Source of the DNA: Devosia sp.
Lineage (GTDB): Bacteria; Pseudomonadota; Alphaproteobacteria; Rhizobiales; Devosiaceae
Direction of reading: 5' to 3'
Assembly (NCBI GenBank): GCA_026126125.1
Contig: JAHCJW010000022.1
Span: forward strand, 1-34,142
Length of the DNA stretch: 34,142 nucleotides
Shown: positions 15,825 through 23,745 of the stretch, piece after piece
Position numbering within the stretch: the first letter of the stretch is position 1
Layout: each line of letters starts with the position of its first letter
Position numbers and translations under genes: made by a program
The notes under the pieces: generated by a model
Told to the model about the DNA's origin: nothing
The model's database searches: none
What the model saw: only the letters and a program-made list of their open reading frames with translations

Positions 15825-17174
15825 CTATTCAGGCCCCGTTGGGCGGAAGAGCGTTGAAAAGCCGGCTTCGGCAACCAGGGTTTCGTAGCGCTCATTGCCA
15901 TGCAGGCCGATCAGCGCAGGCTCGAGCCTGATGCCCAGAATGTCCTGTTCGCGCCGCTGGATTGACTGCTCCAGGAATTCGAACGCAGCGGCTTCGTCGC
16001 CCAGCATGGCTGCGGTCAGTGCCAACTTGAAGGCCGGTTCACCGTCCAGAGCGTGCTGGCGCTGCTGTTCGGCAAACATGCGCTTGAGCATTTCCTCGCG
16101 GCCACCCGCGCGCAAACCGGCCTCGGCCGCGGTGGCAATGGTCAGGGCGGGACGGTTGCCTCCTATCTCCGCCGCCAGCCGGTATGCGCGCAGGAAGTCG
16201 CTGTTCCGTCCGCTGGCCAGATAAATGGTGGCAAGATAAGCAGGTGGTGAGAGCAGATTGGGTTCGCTTTGGCCGAGCGGCCGCAGAATATCCAATGCTT
16301 CCTGGGTCTGGCCGGCATGGAACAGGATCAGCCCTTTGTTGGCCAGAATGGAAGGGGCATAGGGATCGAGCCGTTGGGCGATGGAGATCTGATCAAGCGC
16401 TATTTCGAAATCGCGATTCTGCATGGCTATCAGCGCGTACCAGTGATGCGCCCGAGCATTGGTCGGGTCGAGCGCAATGGATTTTTGCATCAGCGCCATC
16501 GCCGCGTCGGGGTCGCGGCCATGATAGAAGGTATTGAAGCCCAGCGCAGCATGCGCAGGGCCGCTCCGGGGATCGAGGGCAATCGCGCGTTCGGCAGCCG
16601 CTCGCGCCTTGGGGTAGCTCTCCTCGGCGCGAGCCGGAGTATACTGGCTGACCAGATTATAGGCGTCGGCGAGGCCGACATAGGCGGGAGCGAATCCGGG
16701 ATCGGCAAGGATGGTCTGGGCGAACAGGCCCAGCGATCGGGCGATACCTCAGCAGTCCTTGTCTCCAGGTGATAGAGGCCGTCGAGATAGAGGCTTTCGG
16801 CGCTTGAGACCGCCACGGCTGGTGGCAGGCCCGGGGGAGGTTGCAGCAGGCGCCAGCCCATTGTCCCGAGAAAGCCGAGCCCCTAGGCAAAGCGAGCAAA
16901 GGGCTGCGATCCATCGGGTGCCGCGCCGCCTGCTGGCGGGTGGTTCTACAGGCGGGCTCTCCATCATATGGCTGTGGCTGACCAGCCAGCGGTTGAGGTC
17001 AGCGACATAGGCAAAGACCGAGCTCCTGTCGCCCTTCACCCGATGTACCGGCAAACCCCGATTAGCGGCCCAACGGCGAACGGTGCGCTCATCCTTGCCG
17101 AAATAGCCGGCAATAGCTTTCCAGCCCGTTAGGGGGCGATTTGCCTCGCCTCCCGCGCCATCAAGATTTGCCAT
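15825..17174 (-). pseudogene. HTH-TPR protein gene with two compensating frameshifts
   Basis: Read through, this would be a protein of about 450 residues. Residues about 10-60 are a MerR/excisionase-like HTH (LTGWKAIAGYFGKDERTVRR, then WAANRGLPVHRV), next a membrane segment near residue 90-110, then a TPR region to the end (YVGLADAYNL, ERAIALDPRSGPAHAALGF, HHWYALIAMQNRDF). The frame moves by +1 at a G4 run (minus strand, 16880-16883) and back by -1 at 16747-16748, right beside an in-frame TGA (16749-16751). Each piece is open and well conserved in character, so the damage is recent or a sequencing error. HTH-membrane-TPR proteins of this sort are thought to be regulators; the gene is divergent from the exported-protein cassette at 17294. 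Confidence 0.75.
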
Positions 17175-17293
17175 CTGCCAATGCCCGCTTTTGCCCCGCC
17201 ATGTCCGCATATGTCCGGTTGTCCGGGCACAATGCACCGCTAGCTTAACAGAAGGGCCATGTACTCGGAAGGCGTGGGGCAGAAGGGTTCGAT

Positions 17294-17710
17294 ATGGAGC
17301 ACGGTAGCAGCAGGCGAAACGGGGACGGCGGCAGATGCGTCGGAAGCATGGCCATGGTCCTGATGGTCGCCGCCCTGCCTGCCGCACCGGCCCAGGCACA
17401 ATATCTGAGGCTGGGCGGTGACGGTATGGATGCCTGTGCTTCCAATGGGCTTGTCGTCGGAACCACGGCGGGTGGCGACGATTTCCTGGCAGTCCGCGCC
17501 GGGCCGGGCGCCGACTACGCGAAAATCGACCAGTTACATGAGGGCGACGCGATCTTTCTCTGCACAGCCGCCGGTGCATGGGCGGGTATCGTCTATGGCG
17601 GTGGACGCGAATGTGGCGTGAATAGCCCTATAGTGCCCGCGCGGCTTTATGCGGGTCCATGCAAATCCGGCTGGGTGCATCGGAACGTTATCGAGGTCAC
17701 AGCAGGATGA
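17294..17710 (+). CDS. Exported SH3-domain protein
   Basis: 138 residues. A signal peptide is present around MVLMVAALPAAPAQAQ (about 21-36), preceded by a charged tail if the ATG at 17294 is used; that start has AAGGG at good spacing, while the ATG at 17348 is weaker. The mature part contains a bacterial SH3 domain: FLAVRAGPGADYAKIDQL, GDAIFLC, GAWAGIVYGG and a final GWVHRNVIEV. Four cysteines (two in the ECGV...GPCKSGW region) may form disulfides in the periplasm. Such domains usually bind peptidoglycan or proteins. Its stop overlaps the next ATG by 4 nt (ATGA), so the two are translationally coupled. Confidence 0.75.
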   Translation: MEHGSSRRNGDGGRCVGSMAMVLMVAALPAAPAQAQYLRLGGDGMDACASNGLVVGTTAGGDDFLAVRAGPGADYAKIDQLHEGDAIFLCTAAGAWAGIVYGGGRECGVNSPIVPARLYAGPCKSGWVHRNVIEVTAG

Positions 17711-18816
17711 GTACCCTGGGATATATCATCGCCGCTCTGCTTGGTGTGCTGCTCGCGCTGCCGGTTGCGGCGCAGCAGAACGGGTTGCATGTGATGCCGA
17801 CCGTGCTGATGCACTCGGACATGGCCGCGCTGCGCGGCTTCATTCCCGCCGGCTGGCGAAGCGAGGGCGGGCTGATCTGGGGCGATCCGTGCAACAGCTA
17901 TGGCTATAATATCAACTGGACGGCCCAGTCGCCCGATGGGGGGTATGGCGTGGGCTATTTTCCTAGCCTGGGCTGGGGGCTCGGCGAATTCTCCAATTGC
18001 CGGCAGACGCCGTTCACCTCGCTGGAAGAGCTGTTGACCTGGGAAGCGCGGACGATCTGGCCCGATGCCCGCATGATCGATTTTCGCCGCCGCCCCGATA
18101 TCGTGGGCGGCCAGGCGGTTCCCGTCGAGTTGGTTGGGCTCGGCATCGATATGCCCGGCCTCACCATGCAAAGTTGGCTTGACGCTGGCGAAGCCATGTT
18201 TTCCTTCACCGGCTCGCGCAGACAGGAGATGCGTGGTGTTATCCAGGGCAGCGCATTGTTCCGCAGGTCGGTGCTCGATCCGGCGGCACCCGGGCTGATG
18301 ATCGATCCTTCGCTCTTTCCGGACCTGCCAAGGCCACCCCCACCGCCCGCCCAGACATTTCTGGCCGGGAGTAGCGAATGGAGCTTCGTCGTCTGGGCTC
18401 CTGCCGGTCATCTCGATCTTGCTGCCAGCGAAGCGATCCGCAAATCCTTCATGCCGACGGGCGAATGGTCCGACTTCATCCTTCAGCATCGCGCCGTCAT
18501 TGACGGGCAGAATGCCCGGGGCGTTGCCGAACGTGCCGAAATCCGCCGCCAGACCAATGCAGAAATCGGCAACATGATCGTTAGTGGCTACAACGAGCGC
18601 ATGGCTATCCAGGATCGCACGCACCGTGAAACAATGGAAGCGGTGCGGGGCGTCGAGACCTATCTCAATACCTCCGGGCAGCCTGTTCAGCTCGATTACA
18701 CTTACCGCAATGCCTGGCAATTGTCGGATGGCACCTATTTTCTCACCAACGACGCCAATTTCAATCCCAATGCCACATTCAATATGGAGGGCAGCCTCTT
18801 GCAGGCCGCGCCCTGA
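17707..18816 (+). CDS. Exported protein of unknown function
   Basis: 369 residues with a signal peptide (about 1-22, ...LALPVAA-QQ). I do not assign a named family. Visible are an N-terminal globular part rich in Trp/Gly/Tyr (NINWTAQSPDGGYGVGYFPS, two Cys at CNSYGY and NCRQTP), a proline linker (PRPPPPPAQ, near residue 215), a helical segment likely to coil (about 265-320; NARGVAERAEIRRQ) and a C-terminal Trp/Tyr/Asn-rich part (YRNAWQLSDGTYFLTNDANF). I recall uncharacterised proteins of this layout in several proteobacteria. It overlaps the SH3 gene by 4 nt and is followed after 16 bp by the rhodanese-like gene: one operon. Confidence 0.65.
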   Translation: MSTLGYIIAALLGVLLALPVAAQQNGLHVMPTVLMHSDMAALRGFIPAGWRSEGGLIWGDPCNSYGYNINWTAQSPDGGYGVGYFPSLGWGLGEFSNCRQTPFTSLEELLTWEARTIWPDARMIDFRRRPDIVGGQAVPVELVGLGIDMPGLTMQSWLDAGEAMFSFTGSRRQEMRGVIQGSALFRRSVLDPAAPGLMIDPSLFPDLPRPPPPPAQTFLAGSSEWSFVVWAPAGHLDLAASEAIRKSFMPTGEWSDFILQHRAVIDGQNARGVAERAEIRRQTNAEIGNMIVSGYNERMAIQDRTHRETMEAVRGVETYLNTSGQPVQLDYTYRNAWQLSDGTYFLTNDANFNPNATFNMEGSLLQAAP

Positions 18817-18832
18817 CGAGGAGGATTTTGTC

Positions 18833-19651
18833 GTGAAGATAGCCCTTTGCTTTGCGTTTGCTCTGGCTCTTGCAATGAGCCAGCCGACATTGGCCCAGAA
18901 CGGCTTCGGCCAGATGCCGGCCAACAATGGTGGCTTCAGCGGGGGTACGATGGGGGGCTTTGGAGGCGCCACGACTCCACCCCCACACAATCCGGGTGGC
19001 CTGGGTACAGGAGGCGGCACGCCGCTCACCCCTGCCAATCCGGGCGGCTTTGGAGGCGGCGGCGGCACAATGATGCCAGCACCCAATACGGGCGGCGGTA
19101 ATCCCGGCGTTGGCGGTGGCGCGCAGCAGCCTGACCCTAATGCCGCGATAATCCAACAACTCCAGCAGATGGCCCAGCTCGAATTGCAGGACTATGGCGT
19201 CCAACCCACCCAGCAATTGCATGACGGCGCCATGCACGGTCCCACGCCCAGTTCGATACCTGGTGCCCGCGTTACCACCACGGCCGAACTGTTCCAACTG
19301 GTGATGAGCAACCAGCAGCCCTATCTGTTGTTCGACGTGCTTGGCGGCGACCAGACCCTCCCGGGCGCGATTCCGGCGGTCAATGCAGCCCAGCCCGGTT
19401 CGTTCCAAGACCAGGCCCAGCAGGGGTTTAGCCAATTTTTGCAACAGGTTACGGGCGGAAGACAGGATGCTGCCCTGATATTTTATTGTGCCTCGACCCA
19501 GTGCTGGATGTCTTACAATGCCGCGCTCCGCGCCGCCAATCTGGGCTATCGCAACGTGCTGTGGTATCGCGGCGGGCTGGAAGCCTGGAACTATGCCGGC
19601 CTGCCCACCATGCCCGCCGGTGGCGGCGTGATGCAGCCCATGGGCAATTGA
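18833..19651 (+). CDS. Exported rhodanese-like protein with Gly-rich linker
   Basis: 272 residues starting at GTG 18833 (GAGGAGG 8 nt upstream). A signal peptide covers about 1-21. Residues 23-98 are a low-complexity Gly/Pro/Asn linker, then a rhodanese-type domain (about 145-258): TTAELFQLV, YLLFDVLGGD, LIFYCASTQCWMSYNA with Cys219 and Cys224-Trp225, and NVLWYRGGLEAWNYAGLP. The CxxxxCW motif is one step away from the CxxCW rhodanese proteins linked to PQQ-dependent catabolism, so a periplasmic sulfur or disulfide role is possible but not shown. It ends the three-gene cassette. Confidence 0.75.
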   Translation: MKIALCFAFALALAMSQPTLAQNGFGQMPANNGGFSGGTMGGFGGATTPPPHNPGGLGTGGGTPLTPANPGGFGGGGGTMMPAPNTGGGNPGVGGGAQQPDPNAAIIQQLQQMAQLELQDYGVQPTQQLHDGAMHGPTPSSIPGARVTTTAELFQLVMSNQQPYLLFDVLGGDQTLPGAIPAVNAAQPGSFQDQAQQGFSQFLQQVTGGRQDAALIFYCASTQCWMSYNAALRAANLGYRNVLWYRGGLEAWNYAGLPTMPAGGGVMQPMGN

Positions 19652-19703
19652 TGGTTTCGAGGAGGACATGGGGCAGCCGCTGTCCACTCCCACCAGGTGT
19701 CTC

Positions 19704-19910
19704 ATGAAGATCAGTGCTCGAAACCAGTTCAAGGGAAAAGTGATCGAGGTGACCAAGGGTGCCACCACCGCCCATGTCAAACTCGATATCGGTGGTGCCA
19801 TCGTCACCGCCTCGATCACGAACGAGGCGGTCGATGACCTGCGTCTTGAAGTCGGCAAGCCGGCTTATGCTGTGGTCAAGGCTTCCGACATCATGATTGC
19901 AGTGGACTGA
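19704..19910 (+). CDS. mop: Mop-type molybdate-binding protein (molbindin)
   Basis: 68 residues, a single Mop/TOBE domain: MKISARNQFKGKVIEV, GATTAHVKLDIGG, ASITNEAVDDL, GKPAYAVVKASDIMIAVD. These small cytosolic proteins form hexamers that bind molybdate or tungstate and are thought to buffer the ion. The start follows the family start (MKISARN); an in-frame ATG at 19668 with a GAGG five bases upstream would add 12 residues and cannot be ruled out. Its 3' end overlaps the end of the convergent trmO gene by 20 bp. Confidence 0.9.
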   Translation: MKISARNQFKGKVIEVTKGATTAHVKLDIGGAIVTASITNEAVDDLRLEVGKPAYAVVKASDIMIAVD

Positions 19911-20403
19911 CGTCACCCACCTGAAAGTCGCCCTTCTGCGCAGCGGCCAGGGGCGAGAACAGCGTGCGGTCCGGCTTGATGTCGAGCAGCGGTGTGCCGT
20001 TGAGGCAGTCCATGCCCCGCACATAGAGCATGTTGCCTTCGATCCGCTCGAATTTGACGATGGACGTGGCGATCGGGTTGGGCCGCACCGGAGAGCGAAT
20101 GGAGAAGACTCCTCGCACCGAGCCATCGATTTTGGGACTTTGCAGCACGAGATCGCGGCGGGAATGGTCGAGCCAATAGAGCAGTTCCAGCCGTTCGTAG
20201 AGTTGGATGTCCTGCAAGCCTGCAACCCAGGGCTCGAAGATCTCGATGCGGCAGAGCGGCCCGTCATGCCGGCCCTGGCGCGGACATTCGAGGCGCGAGG
20301 TCCAGGGGGTCTCGATGCGGCCGATATAGAAAAGGCCGGCATCCGAGCGATCCGGTACCTCGACCTGCATCTCGCCGGGACGAATTTCCTGTTCACGCAC
20401 CAT
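19891..20403 (-). CDS. trmO: tRNA (t6A37) N6-methyltransferase TrmO (TsaA)
   Basis: 170 residues with the TsaA/TrmO hallmarks: FYIGRIETPW at the start of the beta-barrel, a LYWLDHSRRD segment, the SAM-site RSPVRPNPIATS, and the C-terminal DCLNGTPLLDIKPD. The enzyme methylates N6-threonylcarbamoyladenosine at position 37 of some tRNAs. It starts inside the end of the ABC ATPase gene (11-nt overlap), so it is translated as the last member of the importer operon, an unexpected setting for a tRNA-modification gene. The end of the gene overlaps that of mop on the opposite strand. Confidence 0.88.
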   Translation of the reverse strand: MVREQEIRPGEMQVEVPDRSDAGLFYIGRIETPWTSRLECPRQGRHDGPLCRIEIFEPWVAGLQDIQLYERLELLYWLDHSRRDLVLQSPKIDGSVRGVFSIRSPVRPNPIATSIVKFERIEGNMLYVRGMDCLNGTPLLDIKPDRTLFSPLAAAQKGDFQVGDVSPLQS

Positions 20404-21187
20404 TTGGGTGCTCCTTTGATCTGGGGGCAATGGAAGAGGAGGCGGCGCCGGGCAGGGCGCCGATCACGACATCGACGCCATAAACCATGCGCATCATATC
20501 GGCGGTCAGCACGTCTCGCGGCGTACCGTGTGCATGAAGCCGCCCATTGAAGATCAGGGCTACGGCATCGCCGATGCGCAAGGCGTGGTCGGGATGGTGG
20601 GTGGATAGCAGTACGGTCATTCCATCGTCGGCCAACGCGCGGACCTGATCGAGGACGCGCATCTGGTTGCCATAGTCAAGGCTGGCCGTCGGCTCGTCCA
20701 TGATCAGGATGCGCGGTTTTTGCGCCAGCGCCCGCGCGATCAGCACGAGTTGCCGCTCGCCGCCCGAGAGTTCGGTATAAGCGCGGTCGGCCAGTCCGAG
20801 CAGGCCAAGCCTATCCAGGCTTTGGCGGGCAATGTCTTCGTCGGCGCCGGAGGGACTTCGATAGGAAGCAAGATGCGGCGTGCGGCCCATCAGCACCACT
20901 TCCAGCACCGAGAAGGGAAACAGGGCCGCATGGGCCTGGGGTACATAGCCCATGGTTTGCGCCAGGTCCTTGCGCCGCCATTCCGACAACGGCCGATCGA
21001 GCAGTCGCATCTTTCCCGATGCATACGGCAGCAGTCCCAGCATGGATTTGAACAGCGTGGTCTTGCCGGCGCCATTGGGGCCGAGCAGGCATGTCACCCC
21101 CTCGGCGATGTCCAGCGTGACATCCGAGACGATCGGGGCGTCGCGATAGCCGACGCTCACCGTGTCGAGGGCGAACGCTACTGCCAC
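20393..21187 (-). CDS. ABC transporter ATP-binding protein, FecE/BtuD type
   Basis: 264 residues from the GTG at 21187, preceded by GGAGG at 5 nt; a GTG at 21214 would add nine residues. Walker A GPNGAGKTT (about 37-45), Q-loop YVPQAH, signature LSGGERQ, Walker B ILIMDEP, D-loop ASLD and switch STHHPDH are intact. This is the single-domain ATPase of importers with FecCD-type permeases (iron-siderophore, cobalamin, and the MolBCA molybdate group). The start overlaps the permease stop by 10 nt and its end overlaps trmO, so all are coupled. Confidence 0.92.
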   Translation of the reverse strand: MAVAFALDTVSVGYRDAPIVSDVTLDIAEGVTCLLGPNGAGKTTLFKSMLGLLPYASGKMRLLDRPLSEWRRKDLAQTMGYVPQAHAALFPFSVLEVVLMGRTPHLASYRSPSGADEDIARQSLDRLGLLGLADRAYTELSGGERQLVLIARALAQKPRILIMDEPTASLDYGNQMRVLDQVRALADDGMTVLLSTHHPDHALRIGDAVALIFNGRLHAHGTPRDVLTADMMRMVYGVDVVIGALPGAASSSIAPRSKEHPNGA

Positions 21188-22188
21188 CCCCGCCTCCCGC
21201 TGGCCAGCAGCCACAAGAAGAAGGGTGCGCCGATAGCCGCCGTCAGAATGCCGAGCGGCACTTCCACACTGGCTATGGTGCGCGCCGCAATATCGACCAC
21301 CAACAGAAACATCGCCCCGAGCAGCATCGAAGCCGGCAGCAGGCGCCGGAAGTCCGGGCCGACCAGCAGCCGGGCGATATGAGGGATGACGAGGCCGATC
21401 CAGCCGATTACCCCGGCTATGGACACCGAGGCGGCGGTGACCAGCGTCGCCGCCGCGATGAGAATGGTCCGCAATAGCCGCGTATTGACCCCCAGGGCCT
21501 TGGCTTCCTCGTCACCCAGGGACATGAGGTTGACCTGCCAGCGCAGCACGAAGAGCGGGACCAAGCCTAGCAGCATCGCCGGCAGGATGGACAGGGCGTC
21601 GCCACGCGTGACGGCGGTCAGGCTGCCCAGCAGCCAATAGGTGATCGCCGGCAGTTGATCATAGGGATCGGCCAGAATTTTGATGAGGGATATGCCGGCA
21701 CCGGCTATGGCGCTGATGGCGACCCCCGCCAGCACCAGCGTCAGCACCGGGTCACGATGCCGGATGGCAAGGCCGATCGAATAGACCGCCAATACGGCAA
21801 GAATGCCGCCGACGAAACTGGTCAGTTGAATCAGGATGACGGGCAGCGAGAGAAAAATGCCGAGCACAGCCCCAAGGCTCGCGCCGGTGGACACGCCCAA
21901 TATGTCCGGCGCCACCAGCGGATTGCGGAACAGCGCCTGAAAAGTCGCGCCAGCCGCAGCCAGCGCCGCCCCGATCAGCAGCCCAGCAATGACCCGAGGG
22001 AAGCGGACATTCCAGATGACGGTCTCGATCCGGGGGTCGAGCGCTTCGTTGCCCCAGGCCCAGCCGAGCCATGCATCGGCAAGCTGCCCCGGGGTGAGCG
22101 GGAACTTGCCGATGACCATGGCAAGGATGATGGCGGCGAGCAGACCCGCGGCCATCATCCAGAGCGATAGTCTATCCCTTGCCGCCAC
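21178..22188 (-). CDS. FecCD-type ABC transporter permease
   Basis: 336 residues with about ten membrane segments. Family marks are FPRVIAGLLIGAALAAAGAT, FRNPLVAPDILGVSTGASLG, the ATPase-contacting loop with GVNTRLLRT, and AGVIGWIGLVIPHIARLLVG. The start is a GTG at 22188, 5 nt after the stop of the binding-protein gene, with coupling likely. The family carries iron chelates, cobalamin, heme or, in the H. influenzae MolB type, molybdate; the protein alone does not say which. Confidence 0.92.
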   Translation of the reverse strand: MAARDRLSLWMMAAGLLAAIILAMVIGKFPLTPGQLADAWLGWAWGNEALDPRIETVIWNVRFPRVIAGLLIGAALAAAGATFQALFRNPLVAPDILGVSTGASLGAVLGIFLSLPVILIQLTSFVGGILAVLAVYSIGLAIRHRDPVLTLVLAGVAISAIAGAGISLIKILADPYDQLPAITYWLLGSLTAVTRGDALSILPAMLLGLVPLFVLRWQVNLMSLGDEEAKALGVNTRLLRTILIAAATLVTAASVSIAGVIGWIGLVIPHIARLLVGPDFRRLLPASMLLGAMFLLVVDIAARTIASVEVPLGILTAAIGAPFFLWLLASGRRGWQ

Positions 22189-22193
22189 GATTA

Positions 22194-23225
22194 TCAGTCT
22201 TCGGCCGGCAAAGCCCTTGCCAGCAGCTTGTCCACCTGCGTGTCACTGATGTCGACGCCATAGAACAGGCTGAAGAATGCCTTGGTATCAGCGCGCAGGT
22301 CGATGTCGACGGCTTCGGGATAAAACAGTTCTTGCAGCCAGCGCACGCCGATCAAGCGATTGGCCGAAGGGGGCGTGTCGATCCAGCCGAACGGCAGCGA
22401 GGGCGCGACATAGACGGCGCCATCGGTGACAGCCTTGAGCGAAGCCCAGTCCGGATTGCTCAAGGCCGCTTCGGCGAAGCTGGCGCGGGCGGCAATGATG
22501 ATATCGGGGTTCCAGTCCAGGATCTGTTCGAGCGACACGTCGGTCAGCCCGCCCTCGCCAGCAGCAGCGGCCGCATTGGCGGCGCCGGCCGCTTCCAGAA
22601 TTTCGACATTGATAGAGCCGGACATCCCGGTTTCCAGCCCTTCGTCGCCACGACCGTAATAGGCGGTCGGACGCTGATCCGCCGGCACCTTTGCGAGCGT
22701 CGTTTCCAATTGCGCCAGCGTCTCGTCGGCGTAACTGGCCAGGAGCTCGGCCCTTGCCTCTTCCCCGAGCAAGTCGCCGAGCAGCCGATAGGTTTCGCCC
22801 GTTGTCTCGAAGCTGCCATCGATCAGGATGTAGGGAACCCCGGTCTGTTCCTGCACCTTGTTGGCCAGATCGATATAGGTGGCGTTGACGGTGCCGACAT
22901 CGATGATGACATCCGGCTTGGCTTGCAGCACCACTTCCATATTGGCGTCCCCGCCACGGCCGGTGAGGCGGCCATAAGTGGGCAGCGCCACAGCCTCCGG
23001 CAGCAGGAACTCAGCCGCTGCTCCGCTTGGTTCTGTCACCCACCCGGCGAGCTTGCCGGGAGAAAGCGTATAAACAAGGACGGCTGCCGGCGGACCGGCC
23101 GGCAAAACCACACCAATCTCATCGGGAATGTCGATGACCCGGCCCCCTGCATCTGTGAACTCCCGCGCATCGAGTGCTGTGGTGCCGAGGGCAAGGGCAG
23201 TTAAAGTCAGCAGACGTCCGAGCAT
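22194..23225 (-). CDS. Periplasmic binding protein of FecCD-type importer, possibly for molybdate
   Basis: 343 residues from the ATG at 23225, which has GGAG 6 nt upstream; upstream ATGs at 23237 and 23249 lack this. The signal peptide is about residues 1-20. The fold is the helical-backbone Peripla_BP_2 type: EFTDAGGRVIDIPDEI at the start, VVLQAKPDVIIDVG, SLEQILDWNPDIII, WASLKAVTDGAVYVAP and FGWIDTPPSANRLIGVRWL near the end. I see most likeness to MolA-like and iron-complex binding proteins. Neighbouring mop and the Mo-box-like palindrome 42 bp upstream favour molybdate or tungstate; an iron chelate remains the main alternative. Confidence 0.85.
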   Translation of the reverse strand: MLGRLLTLTALALGTTALDAREFTDAGGRVIDIPDEIGVVLPAGPPAAVLVYTLSPGKLAGWVTEPSGAAAEFLLPEAVALPTYGRLTGRGGDANMEVVLQAKPDVIIDVGTVNATYIDLANKVQEQTGVPYILIDGSFETTGETYRLLGDLLGEEARAELLASYADETLAQLETTLAKVPADQRPTAYYGRGDEGLETGMSGSINVEILEAAGAANAAAAAGEGGLTDVSLEQILDWNPDIIIAARASFAEAALSNPDWASLKAVTDGAVYVAPSLPFGWIDTPPSANRLIGVRWLQELFYPEAVDIDLRADTKAFFSLFYGVDISDTQVDKLLARALPAED

Positions 23226-23266
23226 TCGAGTCTCCATTGTGGTCCGCATCGAGTAGTAGGCCACAA

Positions 23267-23290
23267 CGATATGTGTGGCAAAACATATCG
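23267..23290. promoter_or_regulatory. Palindrome resembling a ModE-type molybdate box
   Basis: A perfect 8-bp inverted repeat CGATATGT / ACATATCG with an 8-bp spacer lies 42 bp upstream of the binding-protein start. Each half differs by one base from the CGNTATAT half-site that I recall for ModE/MopA boxes. Position suits a repressor site at the importer promoter. Identity as a Mo box is inference. Confidence 0.45.
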
Positions 23291-23446
23291 AGCATGCACT
23301 CATAGAAAGTGGCTCGGACCATGATAATGCCGGCGCTGGGCCGCAGGATCGGCGCATTCGGCGGGGCAGGACGGCCTTCGATCGTGTCCCTTGGCGTGGT
23401 GTAACTGAGGCAGGGCCTCCACGCATATCCGGCTCGGCCGGGTTGG

Positions 23447-23640
23447 TCAGCGTGCGGGGACTGCCGGCAAGCTAACGAGAGGATCATCGCTCAATGTGGC
23501 GACGGATTCCAGCGTCATGTATCTGGCGCGCTGGACTGCCCACTCATCGTTCTGCTCGAGCAGGATAGCGCCGACCAGCCGGAGGATGGCGTCTTCGTTG
23601 GGAAAGATGCCCACGACCTCGGTCCGGCGCTTCATCACGG
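23447..23640 (-). pseudogene. IS256-family transposase C-terminal remnant
   Basis: About 64 residues match the conserved C-terminus of IS256-family Mutator-type transposases: [40 protein letters not shown] and a final SDDPLVSLP. Sequence before KRR does not resemble the transposase, and no catalytic domain or inverted repeats were found, so only the tail of the element survives. It sits between the importer promoter region and the end of the peptide transporter operon. Confidence 0.85.
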
Positions 23641-23745
23641 TGCGTGTGGGTTGTTCAGTTCGGCCAGGTTCGCAAACTGCCAGAGCCACCGCGTGTTCGA
23701 GCCAGGAGGCGACGCACGCTGTTGAACTGGCATCGCGTCGCTCTC

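Noticed and set aside
16740-16760. Programmed ribosomal frameshift in the HTH-TPR gene
   Set aside because: There are two shifts in opposite directions and no slippery heptamer or stimulatory structure was seen; mutation or sequence error is simpler.
17647-19086. 479-codon minus-strand frame opposite the exported cassette
   Set aside because: Proline/glycine-rich start mirrors the Gly-rich linker on the plus strand; the plus-strand genes have signal peptides, ribosome binding sites and a recognisable domain.
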